Below, piece by piece: positions 18,115-27,913 of a DNA stretch of 64,000 nucleotides. This DNA comes from an uncultured Prevotella sp. (GTDB taxonomy: Bacteria > Bacteroidota > Bacteroidia > Bacteroidales > Bacteroidaceae), in NCBI GenBank assembly GCA_934254985.1, contig CAKQMS010000004.1, forward strand, positions 65,535 through 129,534, given 5' to 3'. Position 1 is the first letter of the stretch, and every line of letters starts with the position of its first letter. A program made the position numbers and the translations under genes. The notes beneath the pieces were generated by a model. It saw only the letters and a program-made list of their open reading frames with translations, searched no databases and was not told where the DNA came from.

Positions 18115-18171
18115 TATCATCACTTTCTCATTCGTAGAAAATTAAGTATCATCATTTTCTCATTCGTAGAA
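18115..18171. repeat. 25-bp direct repeat pair
   Basis: Copies at 18115-18139 and 18147-18171 differ at one base (TCATCACTTTC against TCATCATTTTC) and are 32 bp apart start to start. No gene lies between the tsf terminator and 18282. The function is unknown. Confidence 0.75.
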
Positions 18172-18244
18172 TATAAAAGGACTTGCAGAGGTTCAATTAT
18201 TATCATTTAGTGGCTTTAATCGCTATAGTATCAAATGTTTTTGC

Positions 18245-18252
18245 TAATTTTG
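18245..18252 (+). promoter_or_regulatory. -7 element for the FAH-family gene and porU
   Basis: TAATTTTG matches the Bacteroidota -7 consensus, 30 bp before the start codon at 18282. It would start an operon with porU. Confidence 0.55.
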
Positions 18253-18281
18253 CATGCAGAAATCAATAAAACCATAAGAAA

Positions 18282-18899
18282 ATGAAGATATTCGCTATCG
18301 GCATGAACTATGCCCTACACAATAAAGAGCTACATAATACGTTATTAAAACCAGAGAAGCCTGTGATTTTCACTAAGGCCGACTCTGCCATGCTGAAAGA
18401 CCATAAGCCTTTCTTCATACCCGACCACATGGGACGCATAGACTATGAAACGGAACTCGTGGTGCGTATATGCAAGCTCGGCAAGAATATTTCTACTCGC
18501 TTTGCTCATCGCTATTATGATGCTGTGACTGTAGGTATCGACTTCACGGCTCGCGAAATGCAGACGCAACTACGCGAAAAGGGATTGCCTTGGGAGATAT
18601 GCAAAGGCTTCGATGGCTCGGCAGCTCTCGGTGACTGGGTAGACGTGGATAAATTCCGCAATATCCAGGCTCTACACTTCCACCTCGACATCAACGGCAA
18701 AACTGTGCAGGAAGGATGTTCGAGCGATATGCTCTTCAAGGTAGACGAAATAATAAGCTACATAAGCCAATATTTCACTCTAAAAACTGGCGACATACTA
18801 TATACTGGCACACCTGCAGGCGTAGGACCAGTAAATATCGACGACCATCTGGAGGGCTATATCGAAGACCGCAAAGTGTTGGAATTCAATTGCAAATAA
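18282..18899 (+). CDS. fumarylacetoacetate hydrolase family protein
   Basis: A 205-residue cytosolic enzyme of the FAH superfamily. Metal-binding acidic residues lie in RIDYETELVVRI, and the C-terminal part has TGDILYTGTPAGVGPV, the typical FAH segment. Relatives hydrolyse acylpyruvates or decarboxylate oxaloacetate; the substrate here cannot be read from sequence. It is short but complete for the YcgM-like group. It is 10 bp upstream of porU, probably co-transcribed without an obvious functional link. Confidence 0.88.
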   Translation: MKIFAIGMNYALHNKELHNTLLKPEKPVIFTKADSAMLKDHKPFFIPDHMGRIDYETELVVRICKLGKNISTRFAHRYYDAVTVGIDFTAREMQTQLREKGLPWEICKGFDGSAALGDWVDVDKFRNIQALHFHLDINGKTVQEGCSSDMLFKVDEIISYISQYFTLKTGDILYTGTPAGVGPVNIDDHLEGYIEDRKVLEFNCK

Positions 18900-18909
18900 T
18901 GCCCAATAA

Positions 18910-21900
18910 ATGATATTGAGAAAACATATCTTCATACTCCTCTTGCTCTTAGCATCGTGCTTTGGTGCTAATGCGCAACGATTCTTCAACCTCGCCTCTT
19001 CACAGGTGGAGGTAGACTCTGTATTGCCTGAGTTTACCTACGCCATACCGCTCTACGACAACTACGACGACTCGCTATATACCGTCAGCATCCTCTACCC
19101 TGAGTTCATAGATATGACTCGCACCGACATCGCCAACTATGAGCGATTGTCGAATGAGCCGTTGCCTGAGATGCCTGTTGTGAAGCAGCAAATTGCCGTA
19201 AGTCGCAAGAAGGCGATGCTCGAAACTTATTTCTGCCCTTTGGTAAAGCGCGATGGCAAATACCAGATATTGGTGAGTTTCATGCTAAAGGTGGAAGCTA
19301 AGGCCAAGGCATCAGCTACGAAGGGCAACGAAACATTAGCAAAGGGCTATGGCGCTATGGCTAATATCAATGACGCCTTAACAACCGACAATAACTCCTT
19401 AGCTAAAAATAGCTCGGCTGCAGAGAGATATGCAGCAAACTCTATACTTGCAACGGGCAAATGGGCAAAGATTCGTGTGCCTTCCTCAGGTGTATATCAG
19501 ATCACGGAATCTCTTATCAGAAAGGCAGGCTTCAGCAGTCTTTCTAAAATAAAGGTATATGGCTATGGTGGAAACCTTCAGGCTGAGCGCCTTGATGGCA
19601 ACACCCTAAAAGAACTCGACGACTTAAAAGAAGTTGCAACCTACGACCGTGGCAAGTCGCGACTTTTCTATGCTCGTGGTCCTGTATCATGGAGCAGTCC
19701 TACTGCCACTCGCCGCACCCGTAATCCTTATTCCGACTACGGATATTATTTCATCACAGAGACTACGAACAGCGAAGAAGAACCTCTAAAAGCCGACTCT
19801 GCAGCTTTCATCTCTGCTTTCTATCCTTCTAACAACGACTACCACAGCATATACGAGGTAGACGGCTACGCATGGTATCATGGTGGTCGCAATCTCTATG
19901 ACTCTAAGGCTATAAGTAGCGGTAGCTCGCAAAAGGTGGTATTATCAAAACCTGCTAATGCCACATCTGCTCAACTTTCAGTCAACGTCTCGGCAGGCTC
20001 TTCGAGTAGCGTAGAGGTTTTGCACAACGGTGCTTCTCTTGGCACTATCACTATCTCTGTGCCAGCAAAATACTATGCTGGCAACGAAGCTATGAAGACT
20101 TACACCATCTCTTCGCAGCAGGCTAAAGATACCATAACAATAAGGAATAACGGAAGTCCGCCTGTACGCCTCGACTTCGTTTCTGCAGCTTGGGATAAAC
20201 CATCGCCTGCACCTTCGCTCGATGGTTCGTTTCCTGATGCTGAGTATGTGTACAACATAACAAACCAAAACCATCATGCCGACTCTGCTGCCGACATGGT
20301 GATAATAATACCTACATCACAGAAACTGCTGAAACAAGCTAACCGTCTTGCCGACTTCCATCGTCAGCACGATGGCATGCGAGTAAACGTGGTGCCTGCA
20401 GATGAACTTTTCAACGAATTCTCAAGCGGCACTCCTGACGCCAACGCATATCGCCGATATATGAAGATGCTCTACGATCGTGCTGAGACTGAGGCTGATA
20501 TGCCAAGTCATCTGCTATTGTTTGGCGACTGCGTATGGGACAACCGCATGCTAACTCAAGACTGTCGCAACATGTCGCCCGACGACTATCTGCTTGTCTT
20601 TGAGAGCGAGAATTCATTCTCTGAAACAACTTGCTATGCCGACGATGGTTTCTATTGTCTTCTCGACGATGGCGAGGGTGCAAACCTCTTGACTTCCGAC
20701 CGTCCCGACATTGCCGTTGGTCGTTTTCCTGTAACTACAGAGGCTGAAGCCAAGATTATGGTCGACAAGACTATCGGCTATGTAGAAAACAAGAATGCTG
20801 GCAGTTGGCAGAATACCATAGTTTTCATGGGCGATGATGGCGACGCCAATATCCACATGCACGATGTCAACGAGGTTGCCGACGCCACAATCTCTGCCCA
20901 CCCTGAATATTTGGTTCGCAAGATTATGTGGGATGCTTATCCTCAGGAGACATCTGCCTCAGGTCATGGCTACCCTGCAGTAACCAACCTCATCAAGCGC
21001 TTGCAGTCTTCTGGCGCATTAATCTTCGACTATGGTGGTCACGGTCGTCCAGACCAGGTATCGCATGAGAATGTGCTACGACTAACAGACTTCAAAGCTT
21101 TTAGCAATAAGAATCTCCCTCTATGGGTAACAGCCACTTGCGACATCATGCCTTACGATGGCGTGGAGCCTACGATAGGCGAAGCGGCTGTGCTCAACGA
21201 GAATGGTGGCGCCATGGCTTTCTTCGGTACTGCTCGCACGGTGTTTGTGCCTGAAAACAAAGCCATCAACCGCGCATTCATGAAATATGTGCTCACCTAT
21301 GATAGCAATGGCAAACCTATCACCATCGGCGAAGCTCAACGACTCACAAAGTCGTATCTCATAACATCATCAGAAGACCGCTCTGCCAACAAACTGCAAT
21401 ATCAGCTACTTGGCGACCCTGCCGTGGCTCTACATCTGCCTACTCAAAAGGTGGTGGTAGACTCCATCAACGGCATTTCTGTAAACGATACGCAGAAGAA
21501 AGCTACTCTCCAAGCTGGTAGCATAGCAACAATTAGCGGCCATATCGAAGGCAACAACGATTTCACAGGACTTGTTTCTGCTACCGTTCGCGACTCGCGT
21601 GAGCTGATAACATGCAATATGAATGCTTCTGCAGCTGCCGACTCAGCCTTCACGTTCTACGACTATACGAAGTATTTGTTTAATGGTTCCGACAGCATCA
21701 AGAATGGCAAATTCAATCTTTCGTTTGCTGTGCCTATGGACATCAACTATAGCGACAAGGCTGGTATAATGAACTTCCATGCCGTAAGCAGCGACAAGCA
21801 GATGTTGGCGCATGGATATTGCACCAACTTCATCGTTGGCGGAACTGCCACCGTCGACAACGATTCCATCGGACCATCTATATTCTGCTATCTCAATTCG

Positions 21901-22527
21901 CCTTCGTTCGTAAATGGTGGCAACGTAAACTCTACCCCATATTTCGTAGCGCAGATAACAGATGCCAACGGCATAAACTCTACAGGCAACGGCATTGGCC
22001 ACGACTTGCAGCTCATCATAGATGGCGATATGGCAAAGACCTACACGCTAAACGATAACTTCGTCTACGACTTCGGCACCTACACCTCGGGCACCACATA
22101 TTATCAGATTCCAGAACTATCAGCAGGCAAGCATACTCTGAAGTTCCGTGCTTGGGATATTCTCAACAACTCATCGACGGTATCGCTCGACTTCAATGTT
22201 GTGCGTGGTCTCACTCCAAAGCTCTTCAATGTAGGCGTTACCAAGAATCCTGCTTCAACTTCAACAACATTCATCATCAACCACGACCGCGTGGGCACAA
22301 CGATGGATGTCGACATCGATGTATTCGACGCCAGCGGTCGCCTACTATGGACGCGCCATGAGTCGGGAGTTTCTACCGACGGTGCCTATACCTCTACATG
22401 GAATCTATGCACCGACAGCGGTCAGCAACTGCAAACGGGTGTGTATCTTTATCGTGTGAGAGTAGCGTGCGAAGGTAGTAGCCAAGCATCAAAAGCCAAC
22501 AAACTTGTGGTTATAAGCAATAAATAG
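18910..22527 (+). CDS. porU: type IX secretion system sortase PorU (C25 peptidase)
   Basis: A 1205-residue outer-membrane-associated protein that, in Porphyromonas, removes the C-terminal signal of secreted cargo and attaches A-LPS. It has a signal peptide ending in NAQ (residues 1-24), a long beta-rich N-terminus, and a gingipain-like C25 domain at about 445-830. Catalytic residues visible are H711 in YGGHGRPDQ and C744 in TATCDIMPYD. From about 1110 there is a C-terminal beta domain (FDASGRLLWTRH, TGVYLYRVRV). PorV, its known partner, is encoded 55 bp downstream. Length and architecture match PorU rather than a gingipain. Confidence 0.93.
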   Translation: MILRKHIFILLLLLASCFGANAQRFFNLASSQVEVDSVLPEFTYAIPLYDNYDDSLYTVSILYPEFIDMTRTDIANYERLSNEPLPEMPVVKQQIAVSRKKAMLETYFCPLVKRDGKYQILVSFMLKVEAKAKASATKGNETLAKGYGAMANINDALTTDNNSLAKNSSAAERYAANSILATGKWAKIRVPSSGVYQITESLIRKAGFSSLSKIKVYGYGGNLQAERLDGNTLKELDDLKEVATYDRGKSRLFYARGPVSWSSPTATRRTRNPYSDYGYYFITETTNSEEEPLKADSAAFISAFYPSNNDYHSIYEVDGYAWYHGGRNLYDSKAISSGSSQKVVLSKPANATSAQLSVNVSAGSSSSVEVLHNGASLGTITISVPAKYYAGNEAMKTYTISSQQAKDTITIRNNGSPPVRLDFVSAAWDKPSPAPSLDGSFPDAEYVYNITNQNHHADSAADMVIIIPTSQKLLKQANRLADFHRQHDGMRVNVVPADELFNEFSSGTPDANAYRRYMKMLYDRAETEADMPSHLLLFGDCVWDNRMLTQDCRNMSPDDYLLVFESENSFSETTCYADDGFYCLLDDGEGANLLTSDRPDIAVGRFPVTTEAEAKIMVDKTIGYVENKNAGSWQNTIVFMGDDGDANIHMHDVNEVADATISAHPEYLVRKIMWDAYPQETSASGHGYPAVTNLIKRLQSSGALIFDYGGHGRPDQVSHENVLRLTDFKAFSNKNLPLWVTATCDIMPYDGVEPTIGEAAVLNENGGAMAFFGTARTVFVPENKAINRAFMKYVLTYDSNGKPITIGEAQRLTKSYLITSSEDRSANKLQYQLLGDPAVALHLPTQKVVVDSINGISVNDTQKKATLQAGSIATISGHIEGNNDFTGLVSATVRDSRELITCNMNASAAADSAFTFYDYTKYLFNGSDSIKNGKFNLSFAVPMDINYSDKAGIMNFHAVSSDKQMLAHGYCTNFIVGGTATVDNDSIGPSIFCYLNSPSFVNGGNVNSTPYFVAQITDANGINSTGNGIGHDLQLIIDGDMAKTYTLNDNFVYDFGTYTSGTTYYQIPELSAGKHTLKFRAWDILNNSSTVSLDFNVVRGLTPKLFNVGVTKNPASTSTTFIINHDRVGTTMDVDIDVFDASGRLLWTRHESGVSTDGAYTSTWNLCTDSGQQLQTGVYLYRVRVACEGSSQASKANKLVVISNK

Positions 22528-22582
22528 CCCACTTCTTACGTTATTATATTGTTTACACCATATTATATATATAACAACGCAG

Positions 22583-23755
22583 ATGAATAAAATATCAAAG
22601 ATAATCCTCGCGGTTGCACTCGTGATGCTTACTTCTGTTGCCAAGGCACAGGATAAGCGAAACATGTTCAACCCTATCAACACCTCGGTAACATCACAAA
22701 CCATTGCCCCTGATGCTCGTGCAGCAGGTATGGGCGACGTGGGTGTTGCCACCGACCCTGACGTAGTATCTCAATACTGGAACCCTGCGAAATATCCTTT
22801 CACAATATCTCGCGCAGGTGTAGCACTCAACTATACACCATGGTTGCGACAGTTGGTATCTGATATCGACCTCGCCTACCTCGTGGGCTACTATCGCATA
22901 GGCGACTATAGTGCCATCTCTGGTTCGTTGCGCTATTTCTCTCTTGGTGAAGTGTTCACCAGCAGCTCTGAGGATGGCACTAACGATATGACCATCAATC
23001 CTTACGAGATGTCGCTCGATGTTGCTTATTCGCTCATGCTAAGCGAGCATTTCTCACTCTCGGCAGGCGTACGATGGATTTACTCCGACCTCACCTACGA
23101 CTACACCGAAGATACATCTCCAGGTTCTGCCTTTGCTGCCGACCTCTCGATGTACTATCAAAACTATCTCAACATCGGTAGCCGCGAATGTCAGCTTGGC
23201 TTAGGTCTCAACATTTCAAATATCGGTAGTAAGATTACCTTCGGCGGTAGCGACGACTCAGAGTTTATCCCTACCAACCTTCGTCTTGGTGCATCGCTCA
23301 TGGTGCCTATCGACGAATACAACCGCTTCACCATAGCTGCTGATGCCAACAAGCTCCTCGTGCCTACATATCCTAAGCAGGAAGATGGCGAGAGCACAGA
23401 AGACTATCAGGAGCGTGTGCAGAAAGATTACTACGACGTATCTTCTATCAGCGGTATGTTCAAGAGCTTCAGCGATGCCCCTAACGGCTTCAAGGAGGAA
23501 TTGCAAGAGATACAATGGAGCGTGGGTGCAGAGTATGTATACAACGACAAGTTCTCTCTTCGCGCTGGTTATCACCACGAGAGCGAGAACAAGGGAAACC
23601 GCAAATACTTCACCGTGGGTGCTGGTTTCCGCATGAATGTATTCTCTCTCGATGCTGGTTATGTGATAGCAACTGCCAAGAGCAACCCTCTTGACCAAAC
23701 TCTCCGCTTCACCCTCAGCTTCGACATGGATGGAATAAAGGATTTATTTAAATAA
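22583..23755 (+). CDS. porV: type IX secretion outer-membrane protein PorV
   Basis: A 390-residue outer-membrane beta-barrel with signal peptide MNKISKIILAVALVML ending near KAQ. The mature start has PDARAAGMGDVGVATDPD, the PorV/FadL-like signature, followed by YWNPAKYPF. PorV shuttles cargo from the SprA translocon to the PorU sortase. The PorU gene lies directly upstream. The end of the gene is followed by a GC-rich dispersed repeat rather than a recognised terminator. Confidence 0.95.
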   Translation: MNKISKIILAVALVMLTSVAKAQDKRNMFNPINTSVTSQTIAPDARAAGMGDVGVATDPDVVSQYWNPAKYPFTISRAGVALNYTPWLRQLVSDIDLAYLVGYYRIGDYSAISGSLRYFSLGEVFTSSSEDGTNDMTINPYEMSLDVAYSLMLSEHFSLSAGVRWIYSDLTYDYTEDTSPGSAFAADLSMYYQNYLNIGSRECQLGLGLNISNIGSKITFGGSDDSEFIPTNLRLGASLMVPIDEYNRFTIAADANKLLVPTYPKQEDGESTEDYQERVQKDYYDVSSISGMFKSFSDAPNGFKEELQEIQWSVGAEYVYNDKFSLRAGYHHESENKGNRKYFTVGAGFRMNVFSLDAGYVIATAKSNPLDQTLRFTLSFDMDGIKDLFK

Positions 23756-23815
23756 GCGCCAGCCCATCCCCTTGGGTTGCGTTCGTCGCAGCTCGGCTGC
23801 GTCGCTTTCCCTTTT
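23756..23815. repeat. GC-rich dispersed hairpin repeat, copy 1
   Basis: This ~60-bp element (GCGCCAGCCCA, then TTGGGTTGCGTTCGTCGCAG) is nearly identical to 27770-27830. It contains an imperfect hairpin around GTCGCAGC/GCTGCGTC and ends in CTTTCCC with T-rich sequence in this copy. Both copies lie shortly after a gene. It may be a mobile palindromic element or a processing/termination signal. Confidence 0.8.
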
Positions 23816-23833
23816 TAAAAAAAATAATACCAA

Positions 23834-24310
23834 ATGAATATCCGAGTAGGAATGGGCTACGATGTCCATAAGCTTGTGCCTGGTCGTGCGTTATGGCTTG
23901 GCGGAATAAAGATAGACCACACGCTGGGCTTGCTTGGCCATAGCGATGCTGATGTATTGATACATGCCATTTGCGACGCCTTGCTTGGTGCCGCCAACAT
24001 GCGCGACATAGGCTATCACTTCCCTGATACCTCTGCCGACACCCTCGACATGGATTCCAAAATCATCCTTCGCCAAACCATCGACCTCTTAGCCACCAAG
24101 GGCTATCGCCTCGGCAATATCGATGCCACCATCTGCGCAGAGCGTCCAAAAATAAACCCTCATGTAGAAGCCATGAAGGCATGCCTTGCAGAAGTCATCG
24201 GTTGCGATACCGACCAGATATCCATCAAAGCCACTACCACCGAACATCTCGGCTTCACGGGTCGCGAAGAGGGTATCAGCGCCTATGCTGTATGCCTCAT
24301 AGAAAAGTGA
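23834..24310 (+). CDS. ispF: 2-C-methyl-D-erythritol 2,4-cyclodiphosphate synthase
   Basis: A 158-residue enzyme of the non-mevalonate isoprenoid pathway that cyclises CDP-methylerythritol 2-phosphate with loss of CMP. Zinc ligands are in GYDVHKL and in HSDADVLIHAICDALLGA. The C-terminal signature ATTTEHLGFTGREEGI is complete. The stop codon itself forms the beginning of a GAAGAGTGAAGAACG-type repeat. Confidence 0.97.
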   Translation: MNIRVGMGYDVHKLVPGRALWLGGIKIDHTLGLLGHSDADVLIHAICDALLGAANMRDIGYHFPDTSADTLDMDSKIILRQTIDLLATKGYRLGNIDATICAERPKINPHVEAMKACLAEVIGCDTDQISIKATTTEHLGFTGREEGISAYAVCLIEK

Positions 24311-24333
24311 AGAGTGAAGAACGAAGAGTGAAG
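24305..24333. repeat. GAAGAGTGAAGAACG-type dispersed repeat
   Basis: The repeat starts at the ispF stop codon and runs to the terminator. It is the reverse complement of the copy at 4724-4773. Another short copy is at 24459-24475. Confidence 0.75.
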
Positions 24334-24352
24334 AATCAATTACAATAATAGA

Positions 24353-24395
24353 AAAAAGGATAGCGGAAACAAAATATTTCCGCTATCCTTTTTTA
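24353..24395 (+). terminator. terminator after ispF
   Basis: AAAAAGGATAGCGGAAA (24353-24369) pairs perfectly with 24377-24393 around a 7-nt loop. The A-run and T-run on its two sides allow function on both strands. Confidence 0.9.
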
Positions 24396-24528
24396 GTTAT
24401 CTTCTTTTTAGTTATTCCCTTTCTATTTATTCTTTTTTCTTTTATAGAGTGAAGCTCTATTCTTCGTTCTTCACTTCAAGTCTAATTACTCCCATCTCTT
24501 TTGGAGAGGGGCTGGGGGTGAGGCTTTT

Positions 24529-24999
24529 TTATTTCTTCTCCAAATACTCCGCAAACACTCTTGCCGCACTTTCTACTTTGCGTGCACAAGGGCGCACCTT
24601 ATAGTATTCGGCATTGCGCTCATCTGGCATATGCGTTATTGGCTGTGGCTTCACACCTCCCAAGCCTAATAGCTCAGAACAGATGATAGAGCCATTGCGC
24701 TGACGGAATGTCTCAAGTAGCTCCTGCACCACCTTATAGCATGCCGACTTACCCTGACGGTCGTTGCCTTCCGTCTGTCCACAGTCGAGACCTGCCAATA
24801 TCACCAGTCCCGATACGGCACCACACATCATCCTCATTCTGCCAACGCCACCGCCAAAGCCTGCAGCTATACGCTTTGCCATGTTATCATCCAAACCATA
24901 GAGGTCGGCAAATGCAGCCACCACACTCTGACTACAGCCGTAGCCCTGCATAAAGTTGTCTACAGCCTGCTGTATTCTGTTTTCTAATTCTTGTTTCAT
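24529..24999 (-). CDS. C_GCAxxG_C_C family redox protein
   Basis: A 156-residue small soluble protein with the cysteine pattern of this family: GYGCSQSV near residue 20, MMCGAVSG near 59, then LDCGQTEG and ICSELLG. GFGGGVGRMRMMCGA is the central motif. Members are thought to be redox-active and are often found near electron-transfer or membrane transport genes. No function is proven. It is convergent with ispF. A TACTTTTG element at 25021-25028 on the minus strand is a likely promoter. Confidence 0.85.
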   Translation of the reverse strand: MKQELENRIQQAVDNFMQGYGCSQSVVAAFADLYGLDDNMAKRIAAGFGGGVGRMRMMCGAVSGLVILAGLDCGQTEGNDRQGKSACYKVVQELLETFRQRNGSIICSELLGLGGVKPQPITHMPDERNAEYYKVRPCARKVESAARVFAEYLEKK

Positions 25000-25144
25000 A
25001 AGATTATCATTGAGTTATTGCAAAAGTAAGAAAAATAAGTCAATTTTAAGGTGCAAAATGCTCATATTTTAAGAAAGAGTGGAAAAACAACAATTATAAT
25101 CCAATATTAGTTTATTATATACCCTAAAAATACAAATATATTTA

Positions 25145-25152
25145 TATCTTTG
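25145..25152 (+). promoter_or_regulatory. -7 element for the GH127 gene
   Basis: TATCTTTG fits the consensus and lies 32 bp before the start codon at 25184. A matching -33 element was not seen. Confidence 0.6.
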
Positions 25153-25183
25153 CACTATCCTAATTAGAAACCAAATAATTAAA

Positions 25184-27650
25184 ATGAAGAAACTATTATC
25201 GACAATGGTAGCCGCTACCATCGCCTTTACTGCTAACGCACAGGTTAAGAGCAATGGCGGATATCCAATTACTCCAGTTCCTTTCACATCGGTGAAAGTA
25301 GTAGAAAACAGCTTCTGGGGACAGCGCCTTGAAGCAAGCCGCAAGGTTACCATTCCTTTGGCTTTCAGCAAATGCGAGGAAAGCGGACGATACAAAAACT
25401 TTGAGCGCGCCGCACACCCAAGCAAAGACTATAACGTAAACAAAGTAGAACCTTTCTCGTTCGACGACACCGACCCTTACAAGACTATCGAGGGTGCAAG
25501 CTACATCTTGCAAACTTATCCTAACGCAAAGCTAAAAGCGTATATCGACTCTGTGCTCGACATCATAGCTCCTGCACAAGAGGCTGATGGCTATCTATAC
25601 ACAGCTCGCACCATGAACCCTGAGCACCCTCATAGCTGGTCGGGCAAAACTCGATGGTCGAAAGAAGAAAACTTAAGCCACGAGCTCTACAACCTCGGTC
25701 ATATGGTAGAAGGTGCCGTAGCTCACTATCAAGCCACAGGCAGCCGCAAGTTCTTGGATATCGCAATAAGATATGCCGACTGCGTGGTTCGCGAAGTTGG
25801 TCCTAAGGCAGGTCAGGCTTGCGTTGTTCCTGGTCATCAGATTGCCGAGATGGCTCTTTGCCGCTTGTATCTCGTCACAGGCAACAAGAAATATCTCGAC
25901 GAGGCAAAGTTCTTCCTCGACTATCGTGGCAAAACTTCCATCAAGCAGCAATATTCTCAGAGCCATAAGCCTGTAATTGACCAAGACGAGGCTGTAGGCC
26001 ATGCCGTTCGTGCCGCATATATGTATGCTGGTATGGCTGATGTTGCAGCTCTCACAGGCGACTCTGCATATATCCATGCCATCGACAACATCTGGAACAA
26101 CATCGTCACCAAGAAGCTATATATTACAGGCGGTATCGGAGCTACCTCTCATGGCGAAGCCTTTGGCAAAAACTATGAGTTGCCTAACATGAGTGCTTAT
26201 TGCGAGACCTGCGCTGCCATAGGTAATGTATATGTCAACTATCGTCAGTTCTTGCTCCATGGCGAATCAAAATATTATGATGTATTGGAGCGCAGCCTCT
26301 ACAATGGTTTGATTAGTGGCGTATCGCTCGATGGCGGTGGTTTCTTCTACCCTAACCCATTGGAGTCGCGCGGTCAGCATCAGCGCCAGCCTTGGTTTGG
26401 TTGCGCATGTTGCCCAAGCAACATCTGCCGCTTCATCCCTTCATTGCCAGGCTATGTATACGCCGTTAAGGACAGAAGTCTCTACGTAAACCTCTTCCTC
26501 AGCAACTCTTCTCACCTCAAGGTTGCAGGCAAGACCGTTGCTCTTACTCAGAACACAGGCTATCCTTACGATGGCGACATCCGCATCAATATCGATAAGA
26601 ATAGCGCAGGCAAATTCGCTATGAAGATCCGTATTCCTGGATGGGTTAAGGGACAGGTAGTGCCAACAAACCTCTACAGCTATAGCGACGGCAAGAGATT
26701 GGGCTATAGCATCACCGTTAATGGTAAGGGAGTTGGCAACGCCAAGCTCACCGAGGATGGCTATTTCACTATCGAAAGAAAATGGAAGAAGGGCGACGTA
26801 GTGAAAGTTCACTTCGACATGGAGGCTCGCACCGTTAGAGCTAACAACAATGTGGAAGCCGACCGTGGTATGGTTGAAGTAGAGCGTGGTCCATTGGTAT
26901 ATTGCGCAGAATGGCCAGACAACAAGTTTGATATCAAGACCGTTATCCTCAACCAGGAACCTAAGTTCACTCTCGGCACCATGGCACTCGACAACTTCAT
27001 TCCTGCCGACAGCAAGGCTAAGCTCCATGCTTACAAGGAAATCAATATGAAGACCCTCACCACCGATGCTCAATGTCTCACATTCGATACAAATGGTCGC
27101 CTTGCCACCAAGGATGTTCGCCTCACCCTCATTCCTTACTATGCTTGGTGCCATCGCGGTAGCGGCGACATGAAGATATGGTTGCCACAGGATATGAAGG
27201 CAACAACACCTGCTTTGCCAGCAACATTGGCTTCTACAAGCAAGATAGAGACCTCTTCAAAGATGCCAGCCATAGAGAGCCTCAACGACCGTTTGGTACC
27301 GATGAATGCCGACGACCGCTCGGTTCCTTACACTCATTGGTGGCCAAAGAAGGGTTCTACAGAATGGATATCATACACCTTCAACGAGGCTGCAGAGGTG
27401 AAGAGCTGCACCACCTACTGGTTTGACGACCAGCCTTGGGGGGGGTTGTTCATTGCCAAAGAGCTGGAAGGTATACTATAAGACTGCCGATGGCTCATGG
27501 GCTCCTGTTGCAGATGCCGACAACTATCCTACCGAAAAGGGTAGTTCTTGCACAGTAAACTTCAAGCCTGTAAAAACCACAGCTCTCAAGCTCGAGGTAG
27601 AATTGCCAGCCGATAAGTCTGCCGGCATCTTCGAGTGGAGCGTGAAATAA
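25184..27650 (+). CDS. GH127 beta-L-arabinofuranosidase-like protein, frameshifted near the 3' end
   Basis: The gene reads as 765 codons to a stop at 27481. The expected C-terminus lies in the next frame up to 27650, giving about 821 residues if one base is removed. Residues 1-19 are a signal peptide. The barrel carries GH127 (old DUF1680) features: ARTMNPEHPHSW, GHQIAEMAL, and the zinc-type cysteines in WFGCACCPSNICRF with YCETCAA. This suggests release of L-arabinofuranose from pectic or extensin glycans. The break lies in a run of eight G at 27438-27445; seven G would restore DQPWGGCSLPKSW, the family's usual continuation. It may be an assembly error, a pseudogene or slippage-controlled. 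Confidence 0.85.
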
Positions 27651-27652
27651 GC

Positions 27653-27752
27653 GACTAGTCGCATACCCAATTACGAATAGTCGCATGCCCAATTACGACC
27701 AATCGCATACCCAATTACGAATAATCGCATGCCCAATTACGAATAGCCGCAT
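27653..27752. repeat. 22-bp tandem repeat array (second locus)
   Basis: Units start at 27653, 27675, 27697 and 27719, then a partial one. The core is GAATAGTCGCATGCCCAATTAC. Period and core (TCGCATGC) agree with the array at 4783-4883, although the flanks of the unit differ. It begins 2 bp after the GH127 stop codon. Confidence 0.85.
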
Positions 27753-27769
27753 TTTATATTTAAGCCAAG

Positions 27770-27830
27770 CGCCAGCCCAGTCCCCCTTGGGTTGCGTTCG
27801 TCGCAGCTCGGCTGCGTCGCTTTCCCTCGT
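27770..27830. repeat. GC-rich dispersed hairpin repeat, copy 2
   Basis: It is nearly identical to 23756-23815, with a one-base difference in the C-run after GCCCA. It lies between the 22-bp array and a terminator. Confidence 0.8.
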
Positions 27831-27841
27831 TCCCTCTCACA

Positions 27842-27884
27842 ACAAAGCCCACCCAGAGTTTCCTCTGGGTGGGCTTTGTCTCTT
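27842..27884. terminator. terminator between convergent genes
   Basis: ACAAAGCCCACCCAGAG (27842-27858) pairs exactly with 27863-27879 around a TTTC tetraloop and is followed by CTCTTCT. It can serve GH127 on the plus strand and the glycosyltransferase gene on the minus strand. Confidence 0.85.
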
Positions 27885-27913
27885 CTATCCCCCTATCTCT
27901 TATCTTATCCCAA

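Noticed and set aside
24476..24528. CCCATCTCTTTTGGAGAGGGGCTGG stretch as a terminator
   Set aside because: It resembles a common intergenic GC-rich sequence and has only a weak CTCTCC-type stem; the evidence is too poor to call it.
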